This document shows positions 34,048 to 45,283 of a stretch of DNA of 64,000 nucleotides, in pieces. This stretch comes from Persicaria tinctoria (lineage: Eukaryota; Streptophyta; Magnoliopsida; Caryophyllales; Polygonaceae): contig JBANSL010000012.1 in NCBI GenBank assembly GCA_037127255.1, positions 24,996,615 to 25,060,614 on the forward strand. The letters are read 5' to 3'. Under the pieces are notes generated by a model that worked only from the letters and a program-made list of their open reading frames with translations, made no database searches and was not told where the DNA came from. The position numbers were made by a program, and so were the translations under genes. Position 1 is the stretch's first letter, and each line of letters starts with the position of its first letter.

Positions 34048-34366
34048 TTTGTGCAATTACAAATCTCTGATGTGCAACCACAATATCATTATGTGCAACC
34101 ACAATATCATCTTGTGCAACCACAATATCGTTTTGTGCAACCACAATATCGTTTTGTGCAACCACAAATCTCTTATGTGCAACCACAATATCATTATGTG
34201 CAACCACAATATCATCTTGTGCAACCACAATATCGTTTTGTGCAACCACAATATCGTTTTGTGCAACCACAAATCTCTTATGTGCAACCACAATATCATT
34301 ATGTGCAACCACAATATCATTTTGTGCAACCACAATATCGTTTTGTGCACCTACACCACTTTGGTG
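34048..34366. repeat. 21-bp minisatellite with 105-bp higher-order period
   Basis: Fifteen units begin GTGCAA (last one GTGCAC) at exact 21-base spacing from 34051 to 34345. Every fifth unit is the variant ending AAATCTCT (34061, 34166, 34271), which gives a 105-bp higher-order repeat of three blocks. Each unit contains the inverted repeat TGTG-CAAC-CACA. Because 21 is divisible by three, several frames stay open on both strands. I treat these as artefacts of the repeat. Confidence 0.95.
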
Positions 34367-34996
34367 TGCATATTTTAAATAAAATTTTATTTTCATATTT
34401 ACTTGCCTTTAATTCTATTATTATTTAAATATTTTTGTTGGTGTTGTCAATCCATTTCTCCTTGTGCACGTGTGCACTTGCAATCCTGTATTGTGCATTT
34501 GTAACATCGATATGTGCAATCCTAACAACTTATTGTGCATAGAAATCAATATATTGTGTAAACAAATCATAGTTTATATTTATAATATTAACTGAGATTG
34601 CATTTATTTTAAGACAGTTACATGACAAATAGACTGGAATCTACAAAAAAAAATATGATCTTTTCTGAATCTCCTCCCTCCCCTTTGCTCTTGATCACCT
34701 TTCTTCTAATAACGGCTGCTGTTATCCTCCTCCTCTTTTCTTCATCTTCAAATACCTACCTGTTCCAATCAATCAAATAGGCAAATCTACTGCAATACAT
34801 ATGTTATAAAATAGGGAAATAGATGTTCATAAATTACAAACTGCATAATTGTTTTCCAAACCCCAAATACCATTGTTTAAAACCTAAACACTTCAAATTA
34901 AGAAGAAATACAGACATTTCATATAAAATATATAATTAATAATTCAAAAGTAAAGTCTGTATTCTTCATCTTCTTCTTCTTCCTTAACTTGACTGC
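34367..34996. other. Spacer with a duplicated exon-like sequence
   Basis: More TGTGCA words lie at 34460-34560. On the minus strand near 34650-34755, a sequence reads VFEDEEKRRRITAAVIRRK after a possible acceptor (GGAACAG). It resembles the VFEEEDKRRRKIANFLGR end of the small gene next to it. It may be an alternative or decayed last exon. Confidence 0.4.
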
Positions 34997-35471
34997 TTAT
35001 CTTCCAAGGAAGTTTGCAATCTTCCTCCTCCTCTTGTCTTCTTCCTCAAAGACCTCCCTGATGCAGTCAGTCACGTACTCCCTGTACTGGGCCAGTTCTT
35101 CATCCACTTGTACTTGCTTGTTTTGGTACTACAGAAAAATTTATACTTAAAAGTTAAATAATCTTGCAGTCTTATTTTAAATCAAACTATGTAAAGTATG
35201 GATAACGTACCTTCTCCAGGGCTTCTTCCTCTCCATTCTCAGTGGCCTCCAATATCTTGTAGGCATTTGCATTCCTCTCCTGGTTGAGGGAAGTTAGGAA
35301 GACCTGATGCTTCTCGGCGGCCTCCAGGAGGGTCTTCCTTGTTTCCTCAGTGTTTGTCTCTGCAGCCTCCTCTAGGAGATTCATTTGGTACCCTGGGTAC
35401 AAGTACTTGTCTATCTTGTTGTTGATCTTGTAGAACTCCTCGGTAAACAGGTACGGGTTGAATCCTTCCAT
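34997..35471 (-). CDS. Small acidic coiled-coil protein of the MULE, unknown function
   Basis: Two exons, 35211-35471 and 34997-35128, join in phase at GAAG/GTACGT and CTGTAG/TACC to give 130 residues. The protein begins MEGFNPYLFTEEFYKINNKI, is rich in Glu, Lys and Gln with long predicted helices (NLLEEAAETNTEETRKTLLE), and ends VFEEEDKRRRKIANFLGR. A TATA box lies about 110 bp upstream of the ATG. It has no domain I recognise and is not a known mudrB or ULP protein as far as I can tell. Transcription converges on the ULP1-like gene, with the minisatellite between the 3' ends. TATA, intron and frame together make it a real gene rather than a chance frame. Confidence 0.65.
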
Positions 35472-35576
35472 CTTGTGTGTTTTGAATTTTTTGTTTCTCT
35501 GTTTTGTGATGTGTAAGAGAAGAAGACTTCTTTTTTTTCAGGCGGTTTGTGTGATGTGTTATGATGGAGGATCTGT

Positions 35577-35587
35577 CTTTATATAGG
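35577..35587 (-). promoter_or_regulatory. TATA box of the small MULE gene
   Basis: The minus strand reads CCTATATAAAGAC, a strong plant TATA box, about 110 bp before the ATG at 35471. That is a normal distance for a short 5' UTR. Confidence 0.7.
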
Positions 35588-35588
35588 C

Positions 35589-36416
35589 GGTTTTGGCTCT
35601 TCAACTCCCTTCATTTGATTGGCCTTATCCAATTGGCGGTTTTCCAAAGCCATTTACCCGCTCCAACTCCCTATAACTGTAATGATTACCCATTTTAAAT
35701 CTTTAAATACATCCCAACTTCCCCTATCTGTAGTAATTATTTTCATACAACATTTTATTTGTAGACTTCATTATTTTAATTTATAGTTCTCCTTGAATCT
35801 TTACGTTTTTAAAATTAAAAGACATTTATTTAATTTGTTCTTGTTATATTTAATTATTTTTTTATAGATTTTTTAAATTAATTATTCCTATAGTAACCGT
35901 GTGTTATTATACGGTTGTTTTGATACAATCCGATTTCATACTGTTTGTTTTCTCTTTTTTTTTTATGGTTTCTGATTGCACATTAATTAAGAAGTACTTA
36001 TTTGTTGATTAGATGTTTGTAGGTGAGGCTATGTAAATGTATCTTCCATCATTACCTGAATCTCACATTGTCCAAGATTTTTCACAATCTTGCAAAGCAA
36101 TTCATAATTAATTTGCAATCTGGGAGTAGTTGGTTCTACCCTGCACGTATCCATTTGCAACTTGGGATTGTTCTCCTACTTCCCTAAAAATAATTATTGT
36201 TTATAGTAATAACGAAAATTTAAAAATAGATTGCACTGCACAATTAAATATTATCTTAGCACAAAACCGAGATAGGAATGAACATAACATAAAAGTAGGT
36301 ACATAACATCTGTGAATAAGAAAACTTAAAGTATACCATTTATGTAATACTAAAGTGCATCAATAAATTTCCATTACAAATTGTGCTTATTATCCATATT
36401 ATGCTTATTATCCATA
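35589..36416. other. Intergenic MULE DNA with an orphan exon-like frame
   Basis: On the minus strand 36056-36175 is a 40-codon frame (NNPKLQMDTCRVEPTTPRLQ ... VKNLGQCEIQ) between a good acceptor (GGAAGTAG) and donor (CAG/GTAATG). It could be a further exon of the transposase transcript or a captured exon. The rest is AT-rich without a supported feature. Confidence 0.35.
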
Positions 36417-37806
36417 TTATGCTTCCCTTAATGGACATGTCCTGCTGTTGTGAGGTGCATATTCAAGGCAGATTGAGCTTATTCTCTTCCCCTTTTCTGT
36501 GTTTGAATTGCTGTTTCCTTTCCGCCTTTAAGCCTCTTCCCACTGCCTTTTGTCTTTGCTTGTTTTGGGTCTCTTATTACCACATTCTTCGGGAGGCTTA
36601 CTCCAGCAAACTCTTCAAACATAGCTTCAAGTTAACAAACTCCATCAAATTAGTATACTTTGAATATATAATTCTGGACTATCTTATTTTATTTTTTGAA
36701 TAAAAGGGTTTAAACAAGCAATCTCAGTAATCTTTGGTTTCTGCATTAAACCAATCATACATACCAGATTTTGAAGCTGTTGAAGATGTTGATGTTTGTG
36801 CACTTTGTTGGAGCTCACTTTTTGCACTTGTTAATGCAGATGTTAAGTGCTTAATCTGATCAGTATTGTTCTTAACTAAATCCACACAAGCATGAAATTC
36901 AGCTAACAAATTTGTCAACAGGAGTTTTTGTTCTTGTTTTGCACTTGACTGTCTGACCACAATGTCATCCAAAGTGAAAACACTACTCAAATTTGCTGCT
37001 TTGGTCCAACGAGTAAGCAGTAGTGTTTCTGGCAACTTCTCAAGTTGTACATCCTTCAAAACAGTTAATATATGTCGGCATGGATATCCCAACATGTTGA
37101 ACAAGTTACAAGAGCAGCAGCAATCATGATCTTCAAGCTTGTGCTCAACAGTGTATATTTTGCTGTTTTCCTTTAGAGTATATATCTCCAACTCATCAAT
37201 CTCTGTCACATTTATCACTCTGCAGTTGTACAATGCTCCTTTCAATTCCTCATGAAATTTCCCCCACATTTTTATTGTGTATAATCTGGATGCATGCCTT
37301 TCTAGAGGAAGGGGTGAAATCAGAATTGGTTCCAGTATTTCAGAGTCATAGTTGTTCTTCACCTGGATATGCCTTTGATTTGCAATTCCGCTTTCATAAT
37401 ACAACATAAACTCAATTAAATTTGCAGTGCAGTTGGAGAACTTACAGAAGAAGCTGTTCATGCTCTCTGAAATTGATGTGGTTTTAATCAATCCACTAAG
37501 CTTCAGACTCTGAAAATATGCAGGGATCCACTTGTCTCTCATTCTAAACAGTTCACTCAACCACGAGTGACTTGTCATACCATACTCTTCCATTAAGGCA
37601 TTCCAGTCCTTTTCAAATTCTTCGGGCGTACTCTCCATGTTCCACACAATACTCCTCAACCTGTCAGTGAATTTGGAGTATTCATTCATTGAGTTGTCTA
37701 TTTTCTGAGACACCTTCTCCATGATATGCCACATGCATAATCTGTGTCTACCCTCTGGGAATACATTTGCAACAACAATCTTCATTGATGGATCTTGGTC
37801 TGTTGT

Positions 37807-39744
37807 TGTTGTAAGGAGGGAGATCGAGTATGAAATATAAAATAAATCAAACCAGACTCAGGCCTCAGCAAATAAATACAAGACTCCTCCAATGCAGTAA
37901 GAGAAAGTCAGGATCGATCCACGAGGAAGCTTGTCAGCGTTTCTCAGATAGTTGTAAATCTCACAGACAGCAACAGAACAGACACAGAAACACAGAAATA
38001 GAAACAGAAACTAAAAGAAACAAATAATCCCAGCAAGGGCAACTAACCCGGCAAGGGTAACTGAAACAAAAAAACAAATAAAAGAACTAGAAGACAGAAG
38101 TAAAATCAAAGCAAAACAAAGAACAAAGCAAATAACTCGACAGCAGCTAAGTCGACAACAGCAAAGTACTCGACCAAAGTACTCGACAGAGTCTTGTCGA
38201 CACAGAAGTCCTCGACAAGATGTTCTCGACACAACAGCAGATCGACAAAAGAAAAAGAATTCGATTTCGACAAAAGAACTCGACGTCGACAAGAACTCGA
38301 TATCGATAAATCTTCTCGATCTCGACAAGTAACAGAAAAGTAAATGCAAATGCTTTTTTTTCGAACGGAGAACACGAATTTCGATGAAATAAATCAATAA
38401 ACTAAAGACTTCCAAGGCTAGGGTTTCAACACCACAACGATAACCATGCAAAACAACACATAAAGGCATAAAAGATCATGCTTTCCATCTAAATAACTCT
38501 CGTTATTAACAAATAGGAATATAGAGGCTCTCGCATAAACCCTAATTGTTACTAACCCTTTTCACATAATTAATCCAAGTTGCATTAAATTCACTCTCGC
38601 TTCAATAATACAAACAAGAATCACCTTCACTTTCGCAAAAGAATCATGCTCTTAGGGATAGAAGACAAATCGCACGAAAATCTGACCTTTACAGCGTCAT
38701 CTCACATGGCCACCGTCGGGCTCACCCCAGCCCCAGAAGTGGGTGGACTACTCACGCCTCATCGCAATCGCAGACATTGAATTTGATGAAAGAAACTTGC
38801 ATAAAACTATATTCAAAGCTTTTACAATTCCGACAATCAACTCTCGTAAATCGCCAAAACCTTAAAAACCTCAAACTCCTAAAACTGTATCTGAATGTAA
38901 CTAACTAACTTGCTCTGAAATTGAATGATCTAAAAAACCAGCCCCATGGGCTTTATTTATAGTGCTCTAATCCCCGCTAATCTAGGATAGAACATCTATA
39001 TCTATATCTAAAAACTATATCTAAAAGCTTAATGATAAATAATTAACATAATGTAATTAAATAAACTAGATAGACTAGGATTATATCTAATGTGTGGACA
39101 TCTTCTTTGGTCTTGATAGATCTTGATAGAATTGGATAGAATTCGTCGAATCTTCACTTGCAAGTAATCTCTCCCGCTCGGACTTCTCCTCGATCTCGGA
39201 CACTGGAGCTGCATCGACAAGTCTTCTCGACATGACTCCTCGATATCGACAAAAGTTGTCGATGTCTAGAAGTTTCTTCGTCTGGTGCTTGTGCTCGACG
39301 TCTAGAACATTTGTCGATTTGGAAACTTGTCGATGTCGAGTTCACTTCTCGACATCGAGTAGTTTTCTCAGCTTCCAGCTCTGTTCGTAAAACGCACTTT
39401 CCCGCTGCCTCGGTTGTCGGATTGACGCATATGACCATGCGTTGGAAAGCTCTTTCCGAGGGCTACAACTCTCATGAAGACATCACAGCCTGATTCAGAA
39501 TGATGAAAACCGGAAATTGACCTTCTCTCCAGCTGCACCATTCTTGGCTTCTCCATGACTTTCCTTTAAGCTCCAAAATGCGTCCGATTTCTGCGAAATA
39601 TAACAAAAACTTGTGTAGACCTCCATATATTGCAAATAAGTATAATTTACACAAATTTTGTATCATTCTAACCCAAATGTATGCAATGCATGCAGAAATC
39701 GATATAAAAGTAACTATAAAACATGGCAAATCAGGCTCACAACA
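37807..39744 (-). mobile_element. Solo LTR (1938 bp) inside the transposase exon
   Basis: On the minus strand it begins TGTTGTGAGCC and ends CTTACAACA, so the ends are inverted copies (TGTTGT/ACAACA). It is flanked by the 5-bp duplication GTTGT at 37802-37806 and 39745-39749. Removing it with one duplication restores the IFTTDQDPSM reading frame of the transposase. It contains no gag or pol. Its layout (a GGATCGATCCACGAGG block near 37910, then a AAAACTTGTGTAGACCTCC block near 39610) resembles the LTR at 53821-54535 without being the same family. Confidence 0.88.
38130..38335. repeat. TCGACA-rich cluster in the solo LTR
   Basis: The word CTCGACA or TCGACAA recurs more than ten times in 200 bp, with spacings near 10-20 bp, and GATATCGA/TCGATATCG variants appear. 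A second cluster on the other side of the LTR (39210-39365) uses the same word in both orientations. Confidence 0.75.
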
Positions 39745-41102
39745 GTTGTAAAAATTCTAGGACTTCCACCCATTGCTTTTTTGAAGTGCTCAAACAACCA
39801 CACATATGAATCAACATTCTCGTTCATCAAAAGCCCTGATGCTACCAGCACCAATGATTTATGATGGTCATATGCTGTGAAGGGACTGAACACCATTTTG
39901 TACCTTTAATATAAGACATTTGTGAACATTACATTAATTTCAAAAGAAAAATGTGCAAAGTTGTTACTACATATCCATATAAATAAAAGATCACTAGGCT
40001 GTGTGGTTCTCCACTTATCTGATCGTGCAGTGCATATTGTACATGATTTTGTGCATCTATACATTCTATATGTGCAGTCTGGTTATTATACTTGTGACTA
40101 AATCAGGCAATCTGTATTTTGTCTGTTTTATAACAGATATCTATGACAGAGCTTACACATATGATGTATCTAAATATTCAATATGAATAATGTGTAATAC
40201 CTGTTTGTGTTGTACGTTGAATCAAATGAAATAACATCTCCAAATAATGATAAGTTTTTTCTGCTCACTGCATCACACCAGAACAATTTGTTCAACTGAT
40301 TGTCTTCATCGACATCAAAAGCAAAATAGAATGCACTGCATATTTCTTGCTTATGGAAGAATCTGTCAATAACAACTTGCGCATCAGATCCTTTGAAATA
40401 AGCCAAGAGATCTCTTCTGTGATTTGTGAAATCAACCACCGAAGGACCCACATTGCTATATCCTCCCACCATTTCCTTATATAATCTGTATGCCTTTGCT
40501 GGTCCAACTCTTTGTTTTGCACAGTCCAATACAAATTTTTGATGGTAACTTTGCATCTTCCTATTACTCTTCATGTATACCCTGCAGATCTCATCAACCA
40601 AAGGATGTGTGTGCTTCTCCTCAAATTTCGTGACCACGTATCCTTGTTCAGGTATATATTTATATGCGATCTTAGCAGTACAACCAACTCGTATAGATAA
40701 TCTTCTTCTTATCCTCTTAGTCTGTTTACCTTTAGAGTATCCTTCTCTATTGCAGTATAAGTATTTCAGTTGCTGTACCCCGTTAGCATTAACTGTAGTC
40801 CCATGTCTTACATCAAATCCAGCTTTGTATGCATAATCTTTATATGCTTTCACAGCTTCATTCAATGTACGGAACAACTTCCCTTCCTTTGGCTCTAACT
40901 CTTCACTGCAAATCGGTATCCAATATCTCGTGTTGTTTGGTGTCACCAACACCCGGTATGGGAGCTGATGTTGCACTATCAGATTATTGATATTCACTTC
41001 AGGCCCCGCATCAATGCTGATTGGTGTTGCACAAACGATTGCAGTTGTTGAAGCAGCTGAGGATTCTATGTTTTCATTATGTGACTCTGGGTCAGACTCC
41101 AT

Positions 41103-41878
41103 ATTTCTGTCAAACCAACATTCAAAGACTTATTAGGTAAATTGAATTTTTGTAACCAGTGCCATCAATCTATCAAAGTGCAATTTATAATTACATAAGT
41201 ACTAAACCAACATTTTATATTGAATATTAAGATCAGACAGCAAACTATCATATATCAGTTATTTGAGTTTTTATTAATATAAAATTCATCAAAATGAGGA
41301 TCGGATTGTATATTAACAGTGTTTTCTATTGAATTTTTGCATTTACTAAGCGCAATTGTGTGTTAATTGACTGCCATTTCCTGTTTTGCAAACTTCAAAC
41401 CCTAGGTTCGTCCTAGTGTATAATTTTATTTTTCCAAAAAATTTGGGGTTTGTCTACACAAATTACACTTATATTCTGCACTTTTTTCAGAACGAAACCG
41501 AATCTAGGACAAATTATATGAAATTTGGACAGATTAATACAGCAACGAATGCGAATTTGAATCTAATAAGAACGGACATATTGTGCACCTCTTTTTCCGA
41601 AAAGTCTCTTCCTCTGCTTCTGTTGTTGTTGCTTCGATCAGGTTATTCGACTGATCTTCGATGAATCCTTTTGCTGATTACAGGGTTCTGCAATTCAAAT
41701 TGTTTGATTGTAATCCTAGGTGAGAAGCTGAAGCTTTGTTCGTCAATGGAAATTGTGTTTCATGGGAACGCGATCTCGGATTTGGGAAGGACCGGTTTTC
41801 TTCTGTTTTATTTGTATTTTTTCCGGTTCAACCCGGTTTTTTTAACCAAAATCCGGGCGCGCGCCCCTTGAACCCAAA
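41103..41878 (-). promoter_or_regulatory. 5' region of the transposase gene
   Basis: This region between the MESD start and the right TIR should hold the promoter and 5' UTR. It is AT-rich near the gene and CT-rich near 41590-41650. No single TATA box is convincing. A GC-rich stretch (GGGCGCGCGCCC, near 41857) lies just inside the TIR. Confidence 0.4.
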
Positions 41879-41948
41879 TTTTATACGTTAAGCGGATTTT
41901 ACACGTTAAGGAGTTTTTACATTTTAAAGCTTCCCTATATATATATAT

Positions 41949-42511
41949 ACTAGGGTTTTGTGTTTAAAAACAAATGACACAAATTTAAACGTGTAGTATA
42001 TAAACTATTTTTAATATTGTATAACTATAAATTATATAGAGCAAAAAATTGATAAATATAGCTTGCGTTTGTAATTTGTACTATGGATTAAAACATTTTG
42101 TATAAAAATTTTAATATAAATTTTACCGGTGATTTCCTTAATTAAAAGTTCTTATTTTAAAAACTTTTCTATAATTTTTCTTAAATATCAACAAAAAAAT
42201 AATCTAAATTTTTTAAACATAATCATCCTTAAGATATAAAAATAATAAAAAATTACATATAAAATTTATAATTTATAAAATTATGACCCGCGCCTCAAAA
42301 AATGATTGGACGGCCCTGAATCGAAGGCCGGACCGCTTCAACTAATTCGGCCTTATTGCTAGGGTGATTAGTGACGTCACCCACACTAATAAACTCTTGG
42401 AGTGAATTGCAACTCCACTCACGTGTATACTAATGCAACAATGAATTGAATTTCAATTACAACTCACATTGTGGGAAACTTTCGATCGAACTCAATGAAT
42501 ACAAGGAAAGG
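41949..42511. other. AT-rich DNA between two large elements
   Basis: No coding frame or complete element is recognised. The end (42340-42511) is probably part of an older repeat into which the next retrotransposon inserted, because the sequence seems to continue at 49684. Confidence 0.4.
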
Positions 42512-42879
42512 TGAGCGAAGGATAATCGGTTAGCGTATATCTCGATATATCGGTAAAATTTTATCTCTTTATTCCAAGAATATCTTAGGCAAATCTTATA
42601 ATATCGCCCGTCGTGATCCGTTAGGCTGATGGACGCAAGGTAGGATCCAAGCAATTATAAAAGGAAGGGTTGTGCAGTAAACAGAGGTAAGCAAAAAATA
42701 GTAGAAATCTAATATTCATTAAGGATTAAACCAAGATACTAATTTGATCGTCGGAGTTATCCCCGGGGACAAAAGCCCCGCCTTTCCTCTGATTCTTCAA
42801 TCGCAGGCACTCCGGGAGAAGAAGCAATGGTTCCGCCGCCAATCCCGTCCGAAAAACAGTGAGCAGGGAAACCCGCTCA
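42512..42879 (+). repeat. 5' LTR of the Tat-type element
   Basis: 368 bp, TGAGCG to CGCTCA, with the TATA-like word TATAAAA at 42657-42663 as probable promoter. It is the same length as the right LTR. Confidence 0.93.
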
Positions 42880-42883
42880 AAAT

Positions 42884-42901
42884 TGGCGCCGTCTGTGGGG
42901 A
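42884..42901 (+). other. Primer binding site (tRNA-Asp type)
   Basis: TGGCGCCGTCTGTGGGGA lies five bases after the 5' LTR. This is the usual Tat-lineage primer site. Confidence 0.9.
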
Positions 42902-42904
42902 ACG

Positions 42905-45283
42905 ATGGTGGGACCTGCGGTACCAAACGGAAGGTCTGTCGGCGAATTCACTCGGGAGGCAGAGCTCGAGGAGGAGTTGGGAGAAAGGAGTCGCCAATTG
43001 CAGATTGCTCATGAGGAGTTGGTGTCTCTCCGCCAGCAATGCGAGCAGCAAGAACGGGCCTTGGGAAAGCGACCTACGGAGGGGCAGGGAGATCGGCTCG
43101 CCAGCGCCATCGGTCTAGACAGGCCGGAGTTATCCTTGAGCAGAAGGGGTCGCAGGAGCCGCGGACAGGGAACGACCGGCGGTGTCTGGTCCGATCGTTT
43201 TCAAGGTCGTGAAGCAGAGAGTGAAGAGCGGGATGAGGGGTACTATTCTCAGTCCCCCCATCAGCATCAAGGAAGCATAGCGTCGCCCCCCATCAGAACT
43301 GAAGGGCGCTATGATCGACGAAGGGGATCACCCCACCGTGGCCGTCGCAGGGGCCACAAACATCGAAGGAGGCAATCGGAGGAATCGGAGCCAATGCCCG
43401 GCCGTAGGCGTAGAAAGGCGCATCGCTCAAGGACGCCCGAACGCCCGGCAAGGCGCCGTCGCGAGGCTTCAAGCAATGCGAGCCGTGACGAACAGCGACC
43501 CGGTTCCAGGAGGGAGCAATTATCTCGGGCAGAGGAGAGGCTACTTAAGTTGTTTACCAACCAAGGCGAATCCCTTATGTCAGCCCAGGAACAGGCAGAA
43601 TCCAAGTTAAGCCAAATGACGTCGACTCCCTTCACACGCGAGATTCGATGTCAACGACCTCCAGATAAGTTCTCCGCCCCTGTTTTTGAATTATACGATG
43701 GGAAATCAGACCCGATAAATCATGTTGCTTTGTATACTCATAAGATGGCACTGTGGATTGAGAACGATGGTATGATGTGTAAAATGTTCCCTTCCAGTTT
43801 AGGCAAAGCGGCCTCCAAATGGTTCCATGCGCTCCGACACGACTCAATCTCTACATGGAAGAAGATGGCGAGAACGTTTGTGGCCAGGTACATTGCTAAT
43901 AGTCGTGATCCTGCGTCGATGGACTCCTTGTTTGCTATTCGACCCCGTCGAGGAGAGGCTCTGAGGCACTTCGCATCTCGCTTTATGGAATGCCACGCCG
44001 ATATTGAGAATTGCGACGACAAGGTCGCCATCTCGGCTTTCAGATTAGCGCTTCCCAGAGATAGCCGGCTCCGGGAGAGTCTGACCTTGAGAGCTCCGAG
44101 CAGCATGCCTGAGCTCAAGGAAAGGATAAGACAGTACACCAAGCTAGAAGATGACCGAGGCCCTCAGCGCGACTACAGGTCCCCTTCTCCCACACGCAAG
44201 TCTCAAGCTTCCGATTCGCGAAGAGAGCGGGGCCATTTCGAAAGGACGGCAGGAAGGAGCAGAGGGTTGCTGCCAGAAGGGGCAGGCGCGCTGGCTCATG
44301 TGGCCGTGAACACCGCTTTCAAGGTTCCGATCTACCGAATCTTGACTCAGATAAAGGACAAGCCTTTCTTCAAATGGCCAAATAAGATGAGAGGCGATCC
44401 CGCCGAACGCGACAGCAACAGATTCTGCTCATTCCACCGCGAGAAGGGTCACTTGACTGAAGAATGCCGCACTCTCAAACAGTATCTAGAGTATTTGGTG
44501 TCCCGTGGCTTTCTAAAAGAGTTCATTAAGGAGGCAGATGGCGACAATCACACGCAGGCCGAGGAGCTAAAAAACGCCAAGGCTCTTGACGGGAAGTTTG
44601 ATACACAGAGGAAGGTCATAAATCTGGTTGAGACCAGAACAAAGGAGGATGCCAAGGCCCGTCATGATTACCGTAAGAGCTGTCATGCCCTCGAAGTCTT
44701 CATGGCAACAGGCGCCGATTCAAAAAGGGCAAGACACTCAGTCGCCTCGCAGATGGTTTTCACAGATGGAGATCTCAGCGGAGTCCAGACCCCTCACAAC
44801 GATCCCTTGGTTCTCACTATCAACGTAGGAGATTTCGATGTCCGTCGGGTCCTCATAGACTCTGGAAGCGCAGTCGACATTATGTTCTACGGAACCTTCG
44901 AGAAGCTGGAAAAGGATAGAAAGGAGTTGATACCGGTGTCAACGCAGTTAGTGGGACTCAGTGCTCTTCCAATTTGGCCTCTGGGCATGTTACGGGAGAA
45001 AGTGCAGCTCGGGGGGAAATCAGTCGACACCGAGTTTCTGGTCATCACTGCCCCGTCTTCATACAACGCTATAATGGGGCGTCCTTGGGATCCACGCCAT
45101 GGGTGCTGTTCATTCGACACTCCATCAGATGATCCTTTTTCCCCATCTAGGCGAGGTTGTTCGGGTGAGCGCAGATCAGAAAGCAGCCCGACAGTGTATG
45201 CGATTGGGGACGTCGAAGCCGGAATCATACACGATCCAATCAGCCCCCCAAGTCTTGGACGAAGTAGGAACCCCACCTGGTGA
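42905..45283 (+). pseudogene. gag and protease of the Tat-type element
   Basis: The frame starts at ATG 42905 (MVGPAVPNGRSVGEF) three bases after the primer site. It has a coiled-coil and Arg-rich N-terminal half, a retrotransposon gag domain (APVFELYDGKSDPINH ... to about 44150), a zinc-knuckle-like FCSFHREKGHLTEEC near 44430, and an aspartic protease with VLIDSGSAVDIM near residue 650. After SYNAIMGRPW the frame shifts at about 45092 and ends with unrelated residues at 45283. The true continuation is in the next frame. Confidence 0.88.

Larger units (their letters stand above)
36417..41102 (-). pseudogene. FAR1/MURA-type MULE transposase gene, split by a solo LTR
   Basis: Exon 1 (40201-41102) starts MESDPESHNE and holds a FAR1-type DNA-binding zinc domain (AGFDVRHGTTVNANG, YLYCNREGYSKGK, RVGCTAKIAYKY, KHTHPLV), then the transposase core start with DVISFDSTYNTNR (first catalytic Asp). 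The next exon runs from 39903 (MVFSPFTAYDHHKSLVLVAS, VDSYVWLFEHF) to a solo LTR at 39744. It resumes at 37801 with TDQDPSM (second Asp), RHRLCMWHI and the SWIM zinc finger CSCNLFNMLGYPCRHIL, ending at donor 36765. A last exon from 36624 encodes KQAKTKGSGKRLKGGKE. A one-base shift then separates it from a zinc-knuckle-like CLEYAPHNSRTCP that ends near 36417. Apart from the LTR and this shift the gene looks well preserved. Confidence 0.85.

Noticed and set aside
34048..34366. CRISPR-like array
   Set aside because: Units are contiguous with no unique spacers, in plant nuclear DNA. It is a minisatellite.
34043..34428. Four overlapping frames with seven-residue repeats such as FVQPQYR
   Set aside because: A 21-bp repeat without stop codons keeps several frames open on both strands. 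There is no independent coding signal.
38011..38469. 152-codon minus-strand frame
   Set aside because: It lies inside the solo LTR across the TCGACA cluster, and the translation is a compositional artefact.
43309..44142. Antisense frames in gag
   Set aside because: They are shadows of the gag frame, which carries recognisable domains.
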